Shown: positions 7,357 to 14,539 of the stretch, in pieces
How the letters are laid out: the number at the start of each line of letters is the position of its first letter
How positions within the stretch are numbered: the stretch's first letter is position 1
NCBI GenBank assembly: GCA_002439735.1
Contig: DJPG01000105.1
Span: 1-19,845, forward strand
Direction: 5' to 3'
Length of the DNA stretch: 19,845 nucleotides
DNA from: Firmicutes bacterium UBA6418
GTDB lineage: Bacteria > Bacillota > Clostridia > Peptostreptococcales > Anaerovoracaceae
Notes under the pieces: generated by a model
Seen by the model: the letters and a program-made list of their open reading frames with translations, nothing else
Told to the model about the DNA's origin: nothing
Database searches by the model: none
Translations under genes and position numbers: made by a program

Positions 7357-7377
7357 TATAATAAGAACAGATCTTCA
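7357..7377 (+). promoter_or_regulatory. -10 element of the ynzC-like gene with a LexA-like site
   Basis: A perfect TATAAT (7357-7362) stands 40 nt before the UPF0291 start; no good -35 is present at 16-18 nt. Directly downstream, 7364-7377 reads AGAACAGATCTTCA, which matches 11 of 14 positions of the Gram-positive LexA box CGAACRNRYGTTYC. Promoter likely; operator is speculative. Confidence 0.4.
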
Positions 7378-7396
7378 TACGAAAGAGGCGATAACC

Positions 7397-7651
7397 ATGG
7401 TAACAAAAGAACAGATCGATCGGATCAACGCACTTGCAAAGAAGAAAAAGACCGAGGGGCTGACCGCGGAAGAGCAAGCGGAACAGAAAGTTCTGTACCG
7501 GGCTTATATCGACGCGTTCAAGGCAAATCTGAAGGCGCAGTTGGAGAATATCGAGATCATTGATGACGATAAGCAAGAAGTGGAAAAGATCGAAGAAGAG
7601 GTCGAAGAACTGGAAGAAACGCTGGATGAAAGCGAACATCGTCTGAACTGA
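7397..7651 (+). CDS. UPF0291 (DUF896) protein, YnzC-like
   Basis: An 84-residue protein. Residues 1-50 form the UPF0291 helical domain (MVTKEQIDRINALAKKKK, LTAEEQAEQ, YRAYIDAFKANLK), as in YnzC of Bacillus subtilis. Residues 52-84 are an unusually acidic, probably coiled-coil extension (repeated VEKIEEE/VEELEE) beyond the conserved core. Function is unknown; in Bacillus subtilis ynzC is transcribed with yneA as part of the SOS regulon. Here the gene sits alone between the spo0A terminator and another terminator. ATG 7397 was chosen because it starts the family signature and is preceded by AAAGAGG (7382-7388), 8 nt away; the open frame upstream overlaps the spo0A terminator and is not credible. 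Confidence 0.9.
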   Translation: MVTKEQIDRINALAKKKKTEGLTAEEQAEQKVLYRAYIDAFKANLKAQLENIEIIDDDKQEVEKIEEEVEELEETLDESEHRLN

Positions 7652-7716
7652 TGCGATACAGCGTGTCTGACGCGGTCGAAAAAGATTGAAAAGAAGTCTA
7701 CATAAAAATGAACTCA

Positions 7717-7747
7717 GGGCGAGAAAGTGACAAATTTCTCGCCCTTT
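7717..7747 (+). terminator. Terminator after the ynzC-like gene
   Basis: A perfect 10-bp stem, GGGCGAGAAA (7717-7726) with TTTCTCGCCC (7735-7744), 8-nt loop, followed by a short TTTGTC. The T-run is weak but the stem is strong. Confidence 0.75.
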
Positions 7748-7813
7748 GTCGTATATAGTGTAAGGTGTAAATGTGTGAAAACAGTCAAACAGGCTGCAAA
7801 AAGGGGGAAAAGC

Positions 7814-8269
7814 ATGAAAAGACAATTCTTAAAGAAGTTGCTGCTCGTCATCCTGCTCGTCGGCATGACCGCGACATTGGTATCCGGAGCTGAGCGATCA
7901 GATCTGATCGAAAATCTTGTCGGACAGCGGATCGAGATCATGAATGCTTTTTTTAATGGAGGCATGAAGGTACGGGACGCTTCGGAAGCGCTACGCAGAG
8001 TCGAGCATGGAAGGCTTTTGGAGGAAGATCTGCAGACGATGAGAGATTACTTTCAGACCGATGTGGAGCAGGTCGTGGATTATCAGGTCACAGTCCCGAA
8101 GATTACCTACCAGGATGAGGAAGTCATTACAGCGCTTGTACAGGTCGTGTGGACAACCAAAGGACTTCCATGCGGCGAAGAGGAGGACGTCCTTTCTACG
8201 GACGAGGCTTATTACAGTGTAATTCTTGAAAAAAGTGAAAATTCCTATAAGATTGTGCAATTTTTTTAA
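7814..8269 (+). CDS. Small secreted protein of unknown function
   Basis: A 151-residue protein I do not recognise. It has a classical signal peptide (KRQFLKK basic start, hydrophobic core to about residue 21, likely cleavage near VSGA-ER). The mature part (about 25-151) has a helical N-terminal half (LIENLVGQRIEIMNAFF, ASEALRRVEHGRLLEEDL) and a strand-rich C-terminal half (VDYQVTVPKITYQDEEV, ITALVQVVWTTKG, YYSVILEKSENSYKIVQFF), resembling a small extracytoplasmic ligand-binding or cystatin/NTF2-like fold, but that is a guess from shape only. ATG 7814 follows AAGGGGG (7801-7807). It is flanked by terminators on both sides and so appears monocistronic; I found no convincing promoter. Confidence 0.8.
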   Translation: MKRQFLKKLLLVILLVGMTATLVSGAERSDLIENLVGQRIEIMNAFFNGGMKVRDASEALRRVEHGRLLEEDLQTMRDYFQTDVEQVVDYQVTVPKITYQDEEVITALVQVVWTTKGLPCGEEEDVLSTDEAYYSVILEKSENSYKIVQFF

Positions 8270-8271
8270 TT

Positions 8272-8297
8272 CCCATGTTTCATTTTGGGCTTTTTTT
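8272..8297 (+). terminator. Possible weak terminator with T-run ahead of the nifS promoter
   Basis: CCCA (8272-8275) can pair with TGGG (8286-8289), followed by C and seven T (8291-8297). The stem is only 4 bp, but the T-run is good. It abuts the -10 region of the next promoter. Confidence 0.35.
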
Positions 8298-8305
8298 GGT
8301 ATAAT
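8297..8305 (+). promoter_or_regulatory. Extended -10 promoter of the nifS-iscU-mnmA operon
   Basis: TGGTATAAT (8297-8305) is a perfect extended -10 (TGNTATAAT). The -35 position (TTTCAT near 8278) is poor, as is common for extended -10 promoters. Transcription would start near 8312, leaving a leader of about 115 nt. Confidence 0.65.
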
Positions 8306-8356
8306 AGTTCTGTTAATCGTTCTTTCGGGTAATATTTCCCCGAAAAGTGCGCAAAG

Positions 8357-8398
8357 CATATGACACGGACAGTCTGACGGTCGTGTGAATCATATATG
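8357..8398 (+). other. Hairpin in the cysteine desulfurase operon leader
   Basis: CATATG (8357-8362) can pair with the CATATATG stretch at 8391-8398, and inside it ACACG-AC (8363-8370, one bulged G) pairs with GTCGTGT (8380-8386) around a 9-nt loop. It ends about 12 nt before the AAAGGAG Shine-Dalgarno. It does not match any riboswitch class I know. Confidence 0.4.
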
Positions 8399-8426
8399 GT
8401 ATGATAACCAAAGGAGCAAAAAGGTA

Positions 8427-9596
8427 ATGAGAAACGTATACTTAGACTACTCAGCAACGACACCAGTCAAGGAAGAAGTTTTAAAGGCGATGCTTCCATA
8501 TTTTTCAGAAAAATTTGGTAATCCGTCAAGTTTGTATGACTTAGGGTTAGAATCAAAGGCAGCGGTCGCGCATGCCAGAGAACAGGTTGCGGCATTGATC
8601 AACGCAGAACCTAGAGAAGTATTTTTTACCGCAGGCGGTACAGAATCCGATAACTGGGCTTTGTTCGGCGTCTGTGATAAATTAAAAGCAAAAGGAAATC
8701 ACATCATTACGACGAAGATCGAGCATCACGCGATCCTACATTCCTGTGCTTTTCTGGAAAAACAGGGCTTTGAGGTTACCTATGTCGGCATCGACAAGGA
8801 CGGCAGAGTCGATCTGAAAGAACTGGAAGACGCGATTACCGACAAGACGATCCTGATCAGCGTGATGATGGTCAATAACGAAATCGGAACCGTACAGCCA
8901 ATCAAGGAAATTGCGAAAATTGCCAAGGCACATAAGGTTCTGTTCCATACAGACGCCGTACAGGCGTTGGGTAATGTTCCAATCGATGTCAAGGATATGG
9001 GAATCGATCTGATGTCTATGTCATCTCACAAGATTTATGGACCAAAGGGTGAGGGCGCTTTATACATCCGCAAGGGTGTCAAAATTTCTAATTATCTGCA
9101 TGGCGGTGCGCAGGAATCAGGTCATAGAGCCGGTACCGAGAATCTGACCGGAATCGTTGGATTCGGTAAGGCGGCAGAACTTGCCGGAATCCATTTTGAC
9201 GAACATGTCGCGCATTGCAGCAGCTTAAGGAACTACTTTGTCGACAGAGTGCTCAAGGAGATCCCGGATACGGAACTGAACGGTACGATGGACGGAAGAC
9301 ACCCCGGCAATGCGAATATTACGTTTAAGTTCATCGAGGGAGAATCTATCCTGCTTCTGTTGAATCAGTACGGCATCAGTGTTTCGACCGGTTCTGCATG
9401 TTCCTCCACCTCGTTGGAACCGTCTCACGTTCTGGTCGCACTCGGCGTACCGGTTGAAATGATTCATGGAACGGTCAGATTTACAATCGGTGATTTTACG
9501 ACGAAGGAAGACATTGACTATGTCGTGGAAAATCTGAAAAAAGTTGTTGAAAAATTAAGAGCACTGTCTCCGATTCATGCACAGAAAGGTTGGTAA
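8427..9596 (+). CDS. Cysteine desulfurase (NifS/IscS class)
   Basis: A 389-residue PLP-dependent enzyme that removes sulfur from L-cysteine as a protein persulfide. It opens with YLDYSATTPVKEEV, has the PLP-binding lysine K202 in SSHKIYGPKG, the GTESDNWA and IEHHAIL (H100/H101) active-site segments, and catalytic C325 in STGSACSS. The short, flexible active-site loop and GSACSS motif place it in the NifS/IscS class, not the SufS class. It is the first gene of an operon with an IscU-type scaffold and MnmA, which fits sulfur donation to Fe-S clusters and to tRNA 2-thiouridine. ATG 8427 is 10 nt after AAAGGAG (8410-8416); the frame continues upstream without a better start. Naming as nifS or iscS is a matter of convention. 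Confidence 0.96.
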   Translation: MRNVYLDYSATTPVKEEVLKAMLPYFSEKFGNPSSLYDLGLESKAAVAHAREQVAALINAEPREVFFTAGGTESDNWALFGVCDKLKAKGNHIITTKIEHHAILHSCAFLEKQGFEVTYVGIDKDGRVDLKELEDAITDKTILISVMMVNNEIGTVQPIKEIAKIAKAHKVLFHTDAVQALGNVPIDVKDMGIDLMSMSSHKIYGPKGEGALYIRKGVKISNYLHGGAQESGHRAGTENLTGIVGFGKAAELAGIHFDEHVAHCSSLRNYFVDRVLKEIPDTELNGTMDGRHPGNANITFKFIEGESILLLLNQYGISVSTGSACSSTSLEPSHVLVALGVPVEMIHGTVRFTIGDFTTKEDIDYVVENLKKVVEKLRALSPIHAQKGW

Positions 9597-9600
9597 AAAC

Positions 9601-10053
9601 ATGGCTTTATATAACGATACCGTAATGGAACATTTCTTACACCCAAAGAATGTCGGCGAGATGGAAGACGCAGATGGAACTGGTATCTACGGCAGCCCGG
9701 TCTGCGGTGATATGATGCAGATTCAGATTAAGGTTGATAAAAATGACGTTATCACCGACGCGAAGTTCAAGACTTTCGGCTGTGGTTCTGCAATCGCATC
9801 CTCCAGTATGGCAACTTCTATGATTATTGGGAAGAAAGTTGAAGACGCACTAAAGATCACGAATCAGATGATCATCAATGAACTTGGCGGACTTCCACCA
9901 GTCAAAATTCACTGTTCTGTACTTGCGGACAAGGCTATCAAGAACGCGATTTATGACTATGCCATGAAGCATGGCAAGAAATATCCAGAATTAGAAGGAT
10001 ATGATCCGAATGCAGATGAGGATGACGAGGAACATGGAACTGCAGAAAAATAA
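9601..10053 (+). CDS. IscU/NifU N-terminal-type Fe-S cluster scaffold
   Basis: A 150-residue scaffold on which [2Fe-2S] clusters are assembled with sulfur from the desulfurase encoded just upstream. The three cluster-ligand cysteines are present: C35 in GSPVCGDMM (with D37), C61 in FKTFGCGSA and C105 in IHCSVLA. The LPPVK motif recognised by the HscA chaperone in proteobacterial IscU is present (residues 98-102), although no chaperone gene is here. A short acidic C-terminal tail (ADEDDEEHG) follows the fold. ATG 9601 is 4 nt after the desulfurase stop and its RBS (GAAAGG near 9585) lies in that gene, so the two are translationally coupled. Its own 3' end overlaps mnmA by 20 nt. Confidence 0.95.
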   Translation: MALYNDTVMEHFLHPKNVGEMEDADGTGIYGSPVCGDMMQIQIKVDKNDVITDAKFKTFGCGSAIASSSMATSMIIGKKVEDALKITNQMIINELGGLPPVKIHCSVLADKAIKNAIYDYAMKHGKKYPELEGYDPNADEDDEEHGTAEK

Positions 10054-11083
10054 AGTATTATTGGGATTAAGCGGCGGGGTCGACAGTGCCACCGCTGCTT
10101 TATTATTAAAAGAAAAAGGTTATGACGTGACCGGCTTCTATTTTGACGTCATGGGTGGAAACGAAAATGGCAGAGCCGAAGCGGAAGTAGTTGCTGCTCA
10201 GATTGGCATTCCATTGATCTATGAGAACGTTTCAGAAGATTTTCACAGGGTTGTCATCGAAAACTTTGTGAGCGAATATCGGTGTGGTCGTACACCGAAC
10301 CCTTGCATCATCTGCAATCCGAACATCAAATTTCGCCGTCTGCTCCGACACGCCGATGAGATCGGCGCTTCTTATATCGCGACCGGACATTATTGCCGAA
10401 TCCTGTATGACGAAGCAAACGACGCCTATTATATCCGCCGCGCGGCGAATGACAAAAAAGATCAGTCCTATATGCTGTATCGCCTGGGGCAGGACGTACT
10501 CAGCCGCCTGATTTTCCCGCTTGGAGAGTTCCTTTCCAAAGAAGAGACGCGCGGGATTGCCCGGAAAAGTCACTTGAGCAACGCGGAGAAAAAGGACAGT
10601 CAGGAAATCTGCTTTATTGACCAGGCAGATAATTACGTCAACTATATCACGGCTGCCGGCTATACCTCCGTTCCCGGAAATTTTGTCAATCGGGATGGCA
10701 AGATCTTAGGTCGGCACCGCGGTATCCTGCACTATACGATCGGACAACGAAAAGGGCTCGGCGTCGCGCTTGGAAAACCGGCATTCGTAACCGAGATCCG
10801 CTGTGCGCAGAATGAGGTCGTGCTCGGCGACAACGCAGATCTTTTTGCCTGTAAGGTTGCGTCTGTATGCAATGTTTTCGCGGATGGAGATCCGTCCGCT
10901 TATGACGGGAAAAGGGTTTTGGCAAAAGTGCGTTATTCCGCGCCGCCGTCGGAAGCGCTTATCCGGATGGATGGTGATCGAATTCAAACTGTTTTTGAAA
11001 AACCGCAGCGTGCGATGACACCAGGACAGTCGATCGTTTTTTACGATGAAGAAAAAATGCTCGGTGGCGGTTTTATCGTGTGA
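10034..11083 (+). CDS. mnmA: tRNA-specific 2-thiouridylase MnmA
   Basis: A 349-residue enzyme that activates U34 of Lys, Glu and Gln tRNAs with ATP and inserts sulfur to give 2-thiouridine. Visible features are the PP-loop SGGVDS (13-18), C91 in TPNPCIICN as the nucleophile, GHYCRI, KDQSYMLYRL, the second catalytic cysteine C193 in SQEICFID, and the C-terminal beta domain beginning HYTIGQRKGLGV. It overlaps the scaffold gene by 20 nt, with RBS GACGAGG (10024-10030) inside it, so sulfur supply and use are co-translated. ATG 10034 was chosen from RBS spacing and because it puts the PP-loop at the usual depth. An extra CIIC arrangement (C91/C94) is seen. A second MnmA paralogue elsewhere cannot be excluded. 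Confidence 0.93.
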   Translation: MELQKNKVLLGLSGGVDSATAALLLKEKGYDVTGFYFDVMGGNENGRAEAEVVAAQIGIPLIYENVSEDFHRVVIENFVSEYRCGRTPNPCIICNPNIKFRRLLRHADEIGASYIATGHYCRILYDEANDAYYIRRAANDKKDQSYMLYRLGQDVLSRLIFPLGEFLSKEETRGIARKSHLSNAEKKDSQEICFIDQADNYVNYITAAGYTSVPGNFVNRDGKILGRHRGILHYTIGQRKGLGVALGKPAFVTEIRCAQNEVVLGDNADLFACKVASVCNVFADGDPSAYDGKRVLAKVRYSAPPSEALIRMDGDRIQTVFEKPQRAMTPGQSIVFYDEEKMLGGGFIV

Positions 11084-11147
11084 AAGGATTGCCAGCATAA
11101 AAAACTCATCTTCTCAAATAATAATCTTGAGGGGAGAGTGATGAAAG

Positions 11148-11354
11148 ATGAACAAAGCTGCAGGAGCAGTTGTGATGGCGGCTGTCGGAACCGCGGCCGT
11201 GATGGCATATGCGTCGATGAAACCGCATGCCAAGAATCAGCTGAAAAAGGAGTTTCGCAATACATTCCATCATATGGATGATGTCAAAGAAGAACTCTGC
11301 CATGTCCGCGATGATATGACGGATATGGCGAGAACGCTGAAAAGTCAAATGTAG
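11148..11354 (+). CDS. Small YtxH-like membrane-associated protein
   Basis: A 68-residue protein with one N-terminal hydrophobic stretch rich in Ala, Gly and Val (about 4-23, AAGAVVMAAVGTAAVMAYA) followed by a charged amphipathic helix (about 28-66, QLKKEFRNTFHHMDDVKEEL and onward). This is the layout of YtxH-type general-stress small proteins in Firmicutes, but the sequence is too short for a firm family. ATG 11148 lies 9 nt after the GAGGGGAGAG purine tract (11129-11138). A different ATG at 11141 lies closer and opens an overlapping 46-codon cysteine-rich frame. The gene is 64 nt downstream of mnmA and is closed by a strong terminator, so it may be the last gene of that operon. Confidence 0.75.
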   Translation: MNKAAGAVVMAAVGTAAVMAYASMKPHAKNQLKKEFRNTFHHMDDVKEELCHVRDDMTDMARTLKSQM

Positions 11355-11367
11355 AAAAACACAAAAG

Positions 11368-11410
11368 AATGAACAAAAGTCTATGGTTTTTCATAGACTT
11401 TTTGTTCATT
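11368..11410. terminator. Long-stem bidirectional terminator before alaS
   Basis: An 18-bp stem (11368-11385 with 11392-11410, one bulged T) encloses a 6-nt loop. The lower stem is AATGAACAAAAG; the upper stem AGTCTATG/CATAGACT is followed by TTTTT, giving a terminator for the YtxH-like gene. The opposite strand also has an A/T flank, so it could act both ways. Confidence 0.88.
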
Positions 11411-11422
11411 TTGTGGTACAAT
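11394..11422 (+). promoter_or_regulatory. Extended -10 promoter of alaS overlapping the terminator
   Basis: TGGTACAAT (11414-11422) is an extended -10 with TACAAT at 11417-11422. Exactly 17 nt upstream, TAGACT (11394-11399, four of six matches to TTGACA) lies inside the 3' arm of the preceding terminator. A separate TTGACA at 11435-11440 has no well-spaced -10. The leader of about 55 nt is too short for a T-box. Confidence 0.55.
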
Positions 11423-11482
11423 TTTTATTATTGCTTGACAATTCTTTCAATTTCTATACAGCAATTCAGGAGGAACCTACAG

Positions 11483-14122
11483 ATGGAAAGATTGGGATTA
11501 AATGAAATCAGAAGGAGATTTTTGGACTTCTATGCTTCAAAAGATCACTACGTCGGCAAATCAGCCAGTCTGATTCCGAGAAATGACAAATCAATACTTA
11601 TCATAAACTCTGGCATGGCGCCGCTCAAAGCATATTTTGCAGGAACGGAAACTCCTCCGAAGAAGAGGATGTGCACCTGCCAGAAATGTATCCGTACCGG
11701 CGATATTGACAATGTTGGACATACCGCCCGACATGGCACATTTTTTGAGATGCTTGGAAACTTCAGCTTTGGTGATTATTTCAAAAAGGAATCCCTGACT
11801 TGGGGCGTAGAATTTCTGACGCAGCATCTTGGTTTTCCTCTGGACAAGCTGTGGGCGACCGTTTATTTAGATGATGAGGAAGCCATCGGCATCTGGGAAT
11901 CGCTCGGTATGAAACCGGAGCACATCGTTCGTTTAGGCAAAGAGGACAACTTCTGGGAAATCGGGCTTGGTCCATGCGGACCGGATTCCGAAATCTTCTA
12001 CGACCGCGGCAAGGAATTTGGCTGTGGTAAACCGGACTGCAAACCGGGCTGCGACTGCGACCGTTTCTTAGAGATCTGGAACCATGTATTTACACAGTTC
12101 AATAAGGAAGAGGACGGTTCCTATTCCAAACTGGCTCATCCGAATATCGATACCGGCATGGGTCTGGAACGGATGGCCTGCGTTATGCAAGGCACCGATT
12201 CCATCTTTGATGTCGATACGATTAAATATATCTTAGACGGCGTTGTTGAAAAATCCGGCGTTGATTATCACGACGGTGCAGAACCGACCGATGTCTCCAT
12301 TCGTATCATCACGGATCATCTGCGCGCGATGACTTTTATGATTGCGGACGGCATTATGCCTTCCAATGAAGGAAGAGGCTATGTACTGCGCAGACTGCTC
12401 AGAAGAGCGGCGCGTCACGGACGGATTCTCGGTATCAAGGGGAGCTTTCTGGTGGAACTGTCCAATCGTGTCATAGAAGTTTCCGGTGAAGCATATCCTG
12501 AATTAGTAGAAAAGAAGGACTATATTCAGAAGATTATCCAGGTTGAAGAAGACAACTTCGCGGCAACCATCGACAAGGGTGAAGAAATCATCGCCGGTTA
12601 TCTCGAAGACCTAAAAAAAGCAGGAAAGACCATGCTCGACGGCGCCAGCGCTTTCAAGCTCTACGACACCTATGGCTTCCCGCTGGAGCTGACCGAAGAA
12701 ATCCTTTCGGAAAACGGCTTTACGGCTGACGAGGACGGTTTCAAAGTTCATATGCAGGCACAGAAGGAGCTTGCGCGAAAAAATAGAAAATCCAACGAAG
12801 ACGAGGGCTGGGACAAGAATGAACCGGAACTAGATGTTGAAAAAACTGTATTTACAGGCTATGATACATTACTGGATACCGCTCATATTGTGGCGATCCT
12901 TATCGACGGCAAACTGACCGATTCCATCGGTGAAGGTCAAAAAGCAACCGTAATCGTAGATCGAACACCGTTCTATGCTGAAGGCGGAGGTCAAGTTTGC
13001 GATAAGGGTTTTATGTCAACAACAGGAGATGGCGATGAAAAGATCTTTGATGCGAAAGTGACCAAGGTTGAAAAGAAAGATGGAATCTTTTATCATACCA
13101 TCACAGTCCTGACAAACGAGATCCATGTCGGCGACGAAGTTCTGCTGTCCGTCGATCAGGAAAAGCGAAACTCTACAGCCAGAAACCATACCGCGACCCA
13201 TCTGTTGCAGAAAGCACTCCGAGAAGTGGTCGGAACGCATATCGAACAGGCGGGCTCCATGGTTAACGAAAATCTTCTGCGTTTTGACTTTTCGCACTTT
13301 GAGGCAGTAACACCGGAGCAACTCACAAAGGTGGAATCGATCGTCAATGAAGTGATCAATCACTTCCTGCCGGTTCGCACCGATGAAATGACCATGGAAG
13401 AAGCGCAGAAAACCGGCGCGATGGCGCTTTTCGGCGAGAAATACGGTTCAACTGTCAGAGTGGTCAATGCCGGCGACTGGTCGATCGAGCTCTGCGGCGG
13501 CACGCATGTTCAAAATACCGGCGAGATTGGTGCGTTCAAAATTGTATCCGAGGGAGGCGTCGCTTCCGGAGTCAGAAGAATTGAAGCGATTACAGGAGTC
13601 GGCGTTCTTTCTGCGGCAAAACAGGCTGAAGCGATCATCGCGCAAGTTTGTGAAGCGTTAAAATGCAATAAAACCGTGCTCGTCGACAAAGCAAAATCCA
13701 TGGCGGAAGAACTAAAAGCACTAAAAAAAGAGCTGGAAGAAATGAAAAAAGCGGCTATGAGCGGCGAAGTCGACACGATGGTGTCCAATGCTAGAGAAAT
13801 CAACGGCATAAAATTGATTACCAAGGAGTTTGCGGATTATGACGTTGCAGACTTGCGCAATCTCTCCGACGACATCAAAGCAGCAAATAAGAGCGTGATT
13901 ATGGTTTTCGCGGCCGTGAACGGGTCAAAGGTGACCATTCTGGTATCGGTAACGGATGACCTTTTAGATAAAGGCTATCACGCAGGCAATATGATCAAAC
14001 AGATCGCGGCGGCATGCGGCGGGGGCGGCGGCGGAAAAGCCGACATGGCTCAGGCCGGAGCAAAGGATGCGTCGAAAATCAAAGATGCTTTTGCAGTTGC
14101 AGAATCTTTAATAAAATGCTAA
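11483..14122 (+). CDS. alaS: Alanyl-tRNA synthetase
   Basis: An 879-residue class II synthetase of normal length that charges tRNA-Ala. The aminoacylation domain begins LNEIRRRFLDFY and includes HTARHGTFFEMLGNFSFGDY and the motif 3 region around RRLLRRAARHGR. The editing domain has the zinc/active-site motifs HTATH (H569, H573) and CGGTH (C671, H675), which clear mischarged Ser and Gly. A coiled-coil segment (about 730-760) leads into the C-Ala domain with a CGGGGGGKADMAQAG signature. A cysteine-rich insert CGKPDCKPGCDCDR in the catalytic domain is usual for clostridial AlaS as I recall. RBS AGGAGG (11468-11473) is 9 nt before ATG 11483. It heads the widespread alaS-ireB-ruvX arrangement. Confidence 0.98.
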   Translation: MERLGLNEIRRRFLDFYASKDHYVGKSASLIPRNDKSILIINSGMAPLKAYFAGTETPPKKRMCTCQKCIRTGDIDNVGHTARHGTFFEMLGNFSFGDYFKKESLTWGVEFLTQHLGFPLDKLWATVYLDDEEAIGIWESLGMKPEHIVRLGKEDNFWEIGLGPCGPDSEIFYDRGKEFGCGKPDCKPGCDCDRFLEIWNHVFTQFNKEEDGSYSKLAHPNIDTGMGLERMACVMQGTDSIFDVDTIKYILDGVVEKSGVDYHDGAEPTDVSIRIITDHLRAMTFMIADGIMPSNEGRGYVLRRLLRRAARHGRILGIKGSFLVELSNRVIEVSGEAYPELVEKKDYIQKIIQVEEDNFAATIDKGEEIIAGYLEDLKKAGKTMLDGASAFKLYDTYGFPLELTEEILSENGFTADEDGFKVHMQAQKELARKNRKSNEDEGWDKNEPELDVEKTVFTGYDTLLDTAHIVAILIDGKLTDSIGEGQKATVIVDRTPFYAEGGGQVCDKGFMSTTGDGDEKIFDAKVTKVEKKDGIFYHTITVLTNEIHVGDEVLLSVDQEKRNSTARNHTATHLLQKALREVVGTHIEQAGSMVNENLLRFDFSHFEAVTPEQLTKVESIVNEVINHFLPVRTDEMTMEEAQKTGAMALFGEKYGSTVRVVNAGDWSIELCGGTHVQNTGEIGAFKIVSEGGVASGVRRIEAITGVGVLSAAKQAEAIIAQVCEALKCNKTVLVDKAKSMAEELKALKKELEEMKKAAMSGEVDTMVSNAREINGIKLITKEFADYDVADLRNLSDDIKAANKSVIMVFAAVNGSKVTILVSVTDDLLDKGYHAGNMIKQIAAACGGGGGGKADMAQAGAKDASKIKDAFAVAESLIKC

Positions 14123-14125
14123 AAT
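14097..14125 (+). promoter_or_regulatory. Possible extended -10 promoter for ireB-ruvX
   Basis: TGCTAAAAT (14117-14125) is an extended -10, with TTGCAG (14097-14102) 17 nt upstream as a partial -35. It overlaps the alaS stop codon and would give ireB a leader of about 45 nt. It may be secondary to read-through from alaS. Confidence 0.4.
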
Positions 14126-14176
14126 AGAACTGGTAAAAGAAAAAGAAGATGTAGGAAAAGAAAGGGGAGTTTGGAA

Positions 14177-14422
14177 ATGGATAAAAACACAATTATGTTT
14201 AATGCGTTTAAGCCGCAGAAAAACAATAAACAGATTTTAGAAGAAGTTTATCGTGCACTGAAAGAAAAAGATTATAATCCGATTGATCAGCTGGTAGGAT
14301 ATCTGATTTCCGGAGATCCTTCCTATATCACCAGTCATCGCAATGCGAGAACCCTGATCAAAGGTGTTGACCGTGATGAACTGATCGCGGAAATGCTTAA
14401 AGAATATATCGATGTTGAATGA
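14177..14422 (+). CDS. ireB: IreB family regulatory phosphoprotein (UPF0297)
   Basis: An 81-residue protein matching the UPF0297/DUF965 family over its whole length: MFNAFKP near the start, YRALKEKDYNPIDQLVGYLISGDPSYITSH in the middle (about 27-56), then NARTLIKGVDRDELIAEML. In Enterococcus faecalis IreB is phosphorylated near its N-terminus by the PASTA-domain kinase IreK and regulates cephalosporin resistance; here T5 is the only threonine in that region. The kinase is not in this window. ATG 14177 was preferred over TTG 14171 because AAAGGGGAG (14161-14169) is 7 nt from the ATG but only 1 nt from the TTG. The position between alaS and ruvX is the conserved one. Confidence 0.95.
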   Translation: MDKNTIMFNAFKPQKNNKQILEEVYRALKEKDYNPIDQLVGYLISGDPSYITSHRNARTLIKGVDRDELIAEMLKEYIDVE

Positions 14423-14428
14423 TTTTTT

Positions 14429-14454
14429 GAAGCGGACCATGCGTCCGCTTCTTT
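14429..14454 (+). terminator. Hairpin after ireB, terminator or attenuator
   Basis: A perfect 9-bp GC-rich stem, GAAGCGGAC (14429-14437) with GTCCGCTTC (14443-14451), 5-nt loop, followed by only TTTCAT. The short T-run suggests partial termination that lowers ruvX expression relative to ireB. Confidence 0.6.
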
Positions 14455-14539
14455 CATATGCTGTGATAGATTTTTAACACTTAGATCCAAGAAACAGCAA
14501 GACGATCGAAAAACGAAAAAGACAGGAGCGTAAAAAGTA

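Noticed and set aside
8400..8405. TGG-TATGAT, a second extended -10 before the cysteine desulfurase
   Set aside because: Transcription would begin at about the Shine-Dalgarno sequence, leaving no usable RBS, and no -35 is correctly spaced.
11430..11482. T-box riboswitch before alaS
   Set aside because: The leader is only about 55 nt and shows no T-box sequence or antiterminator.
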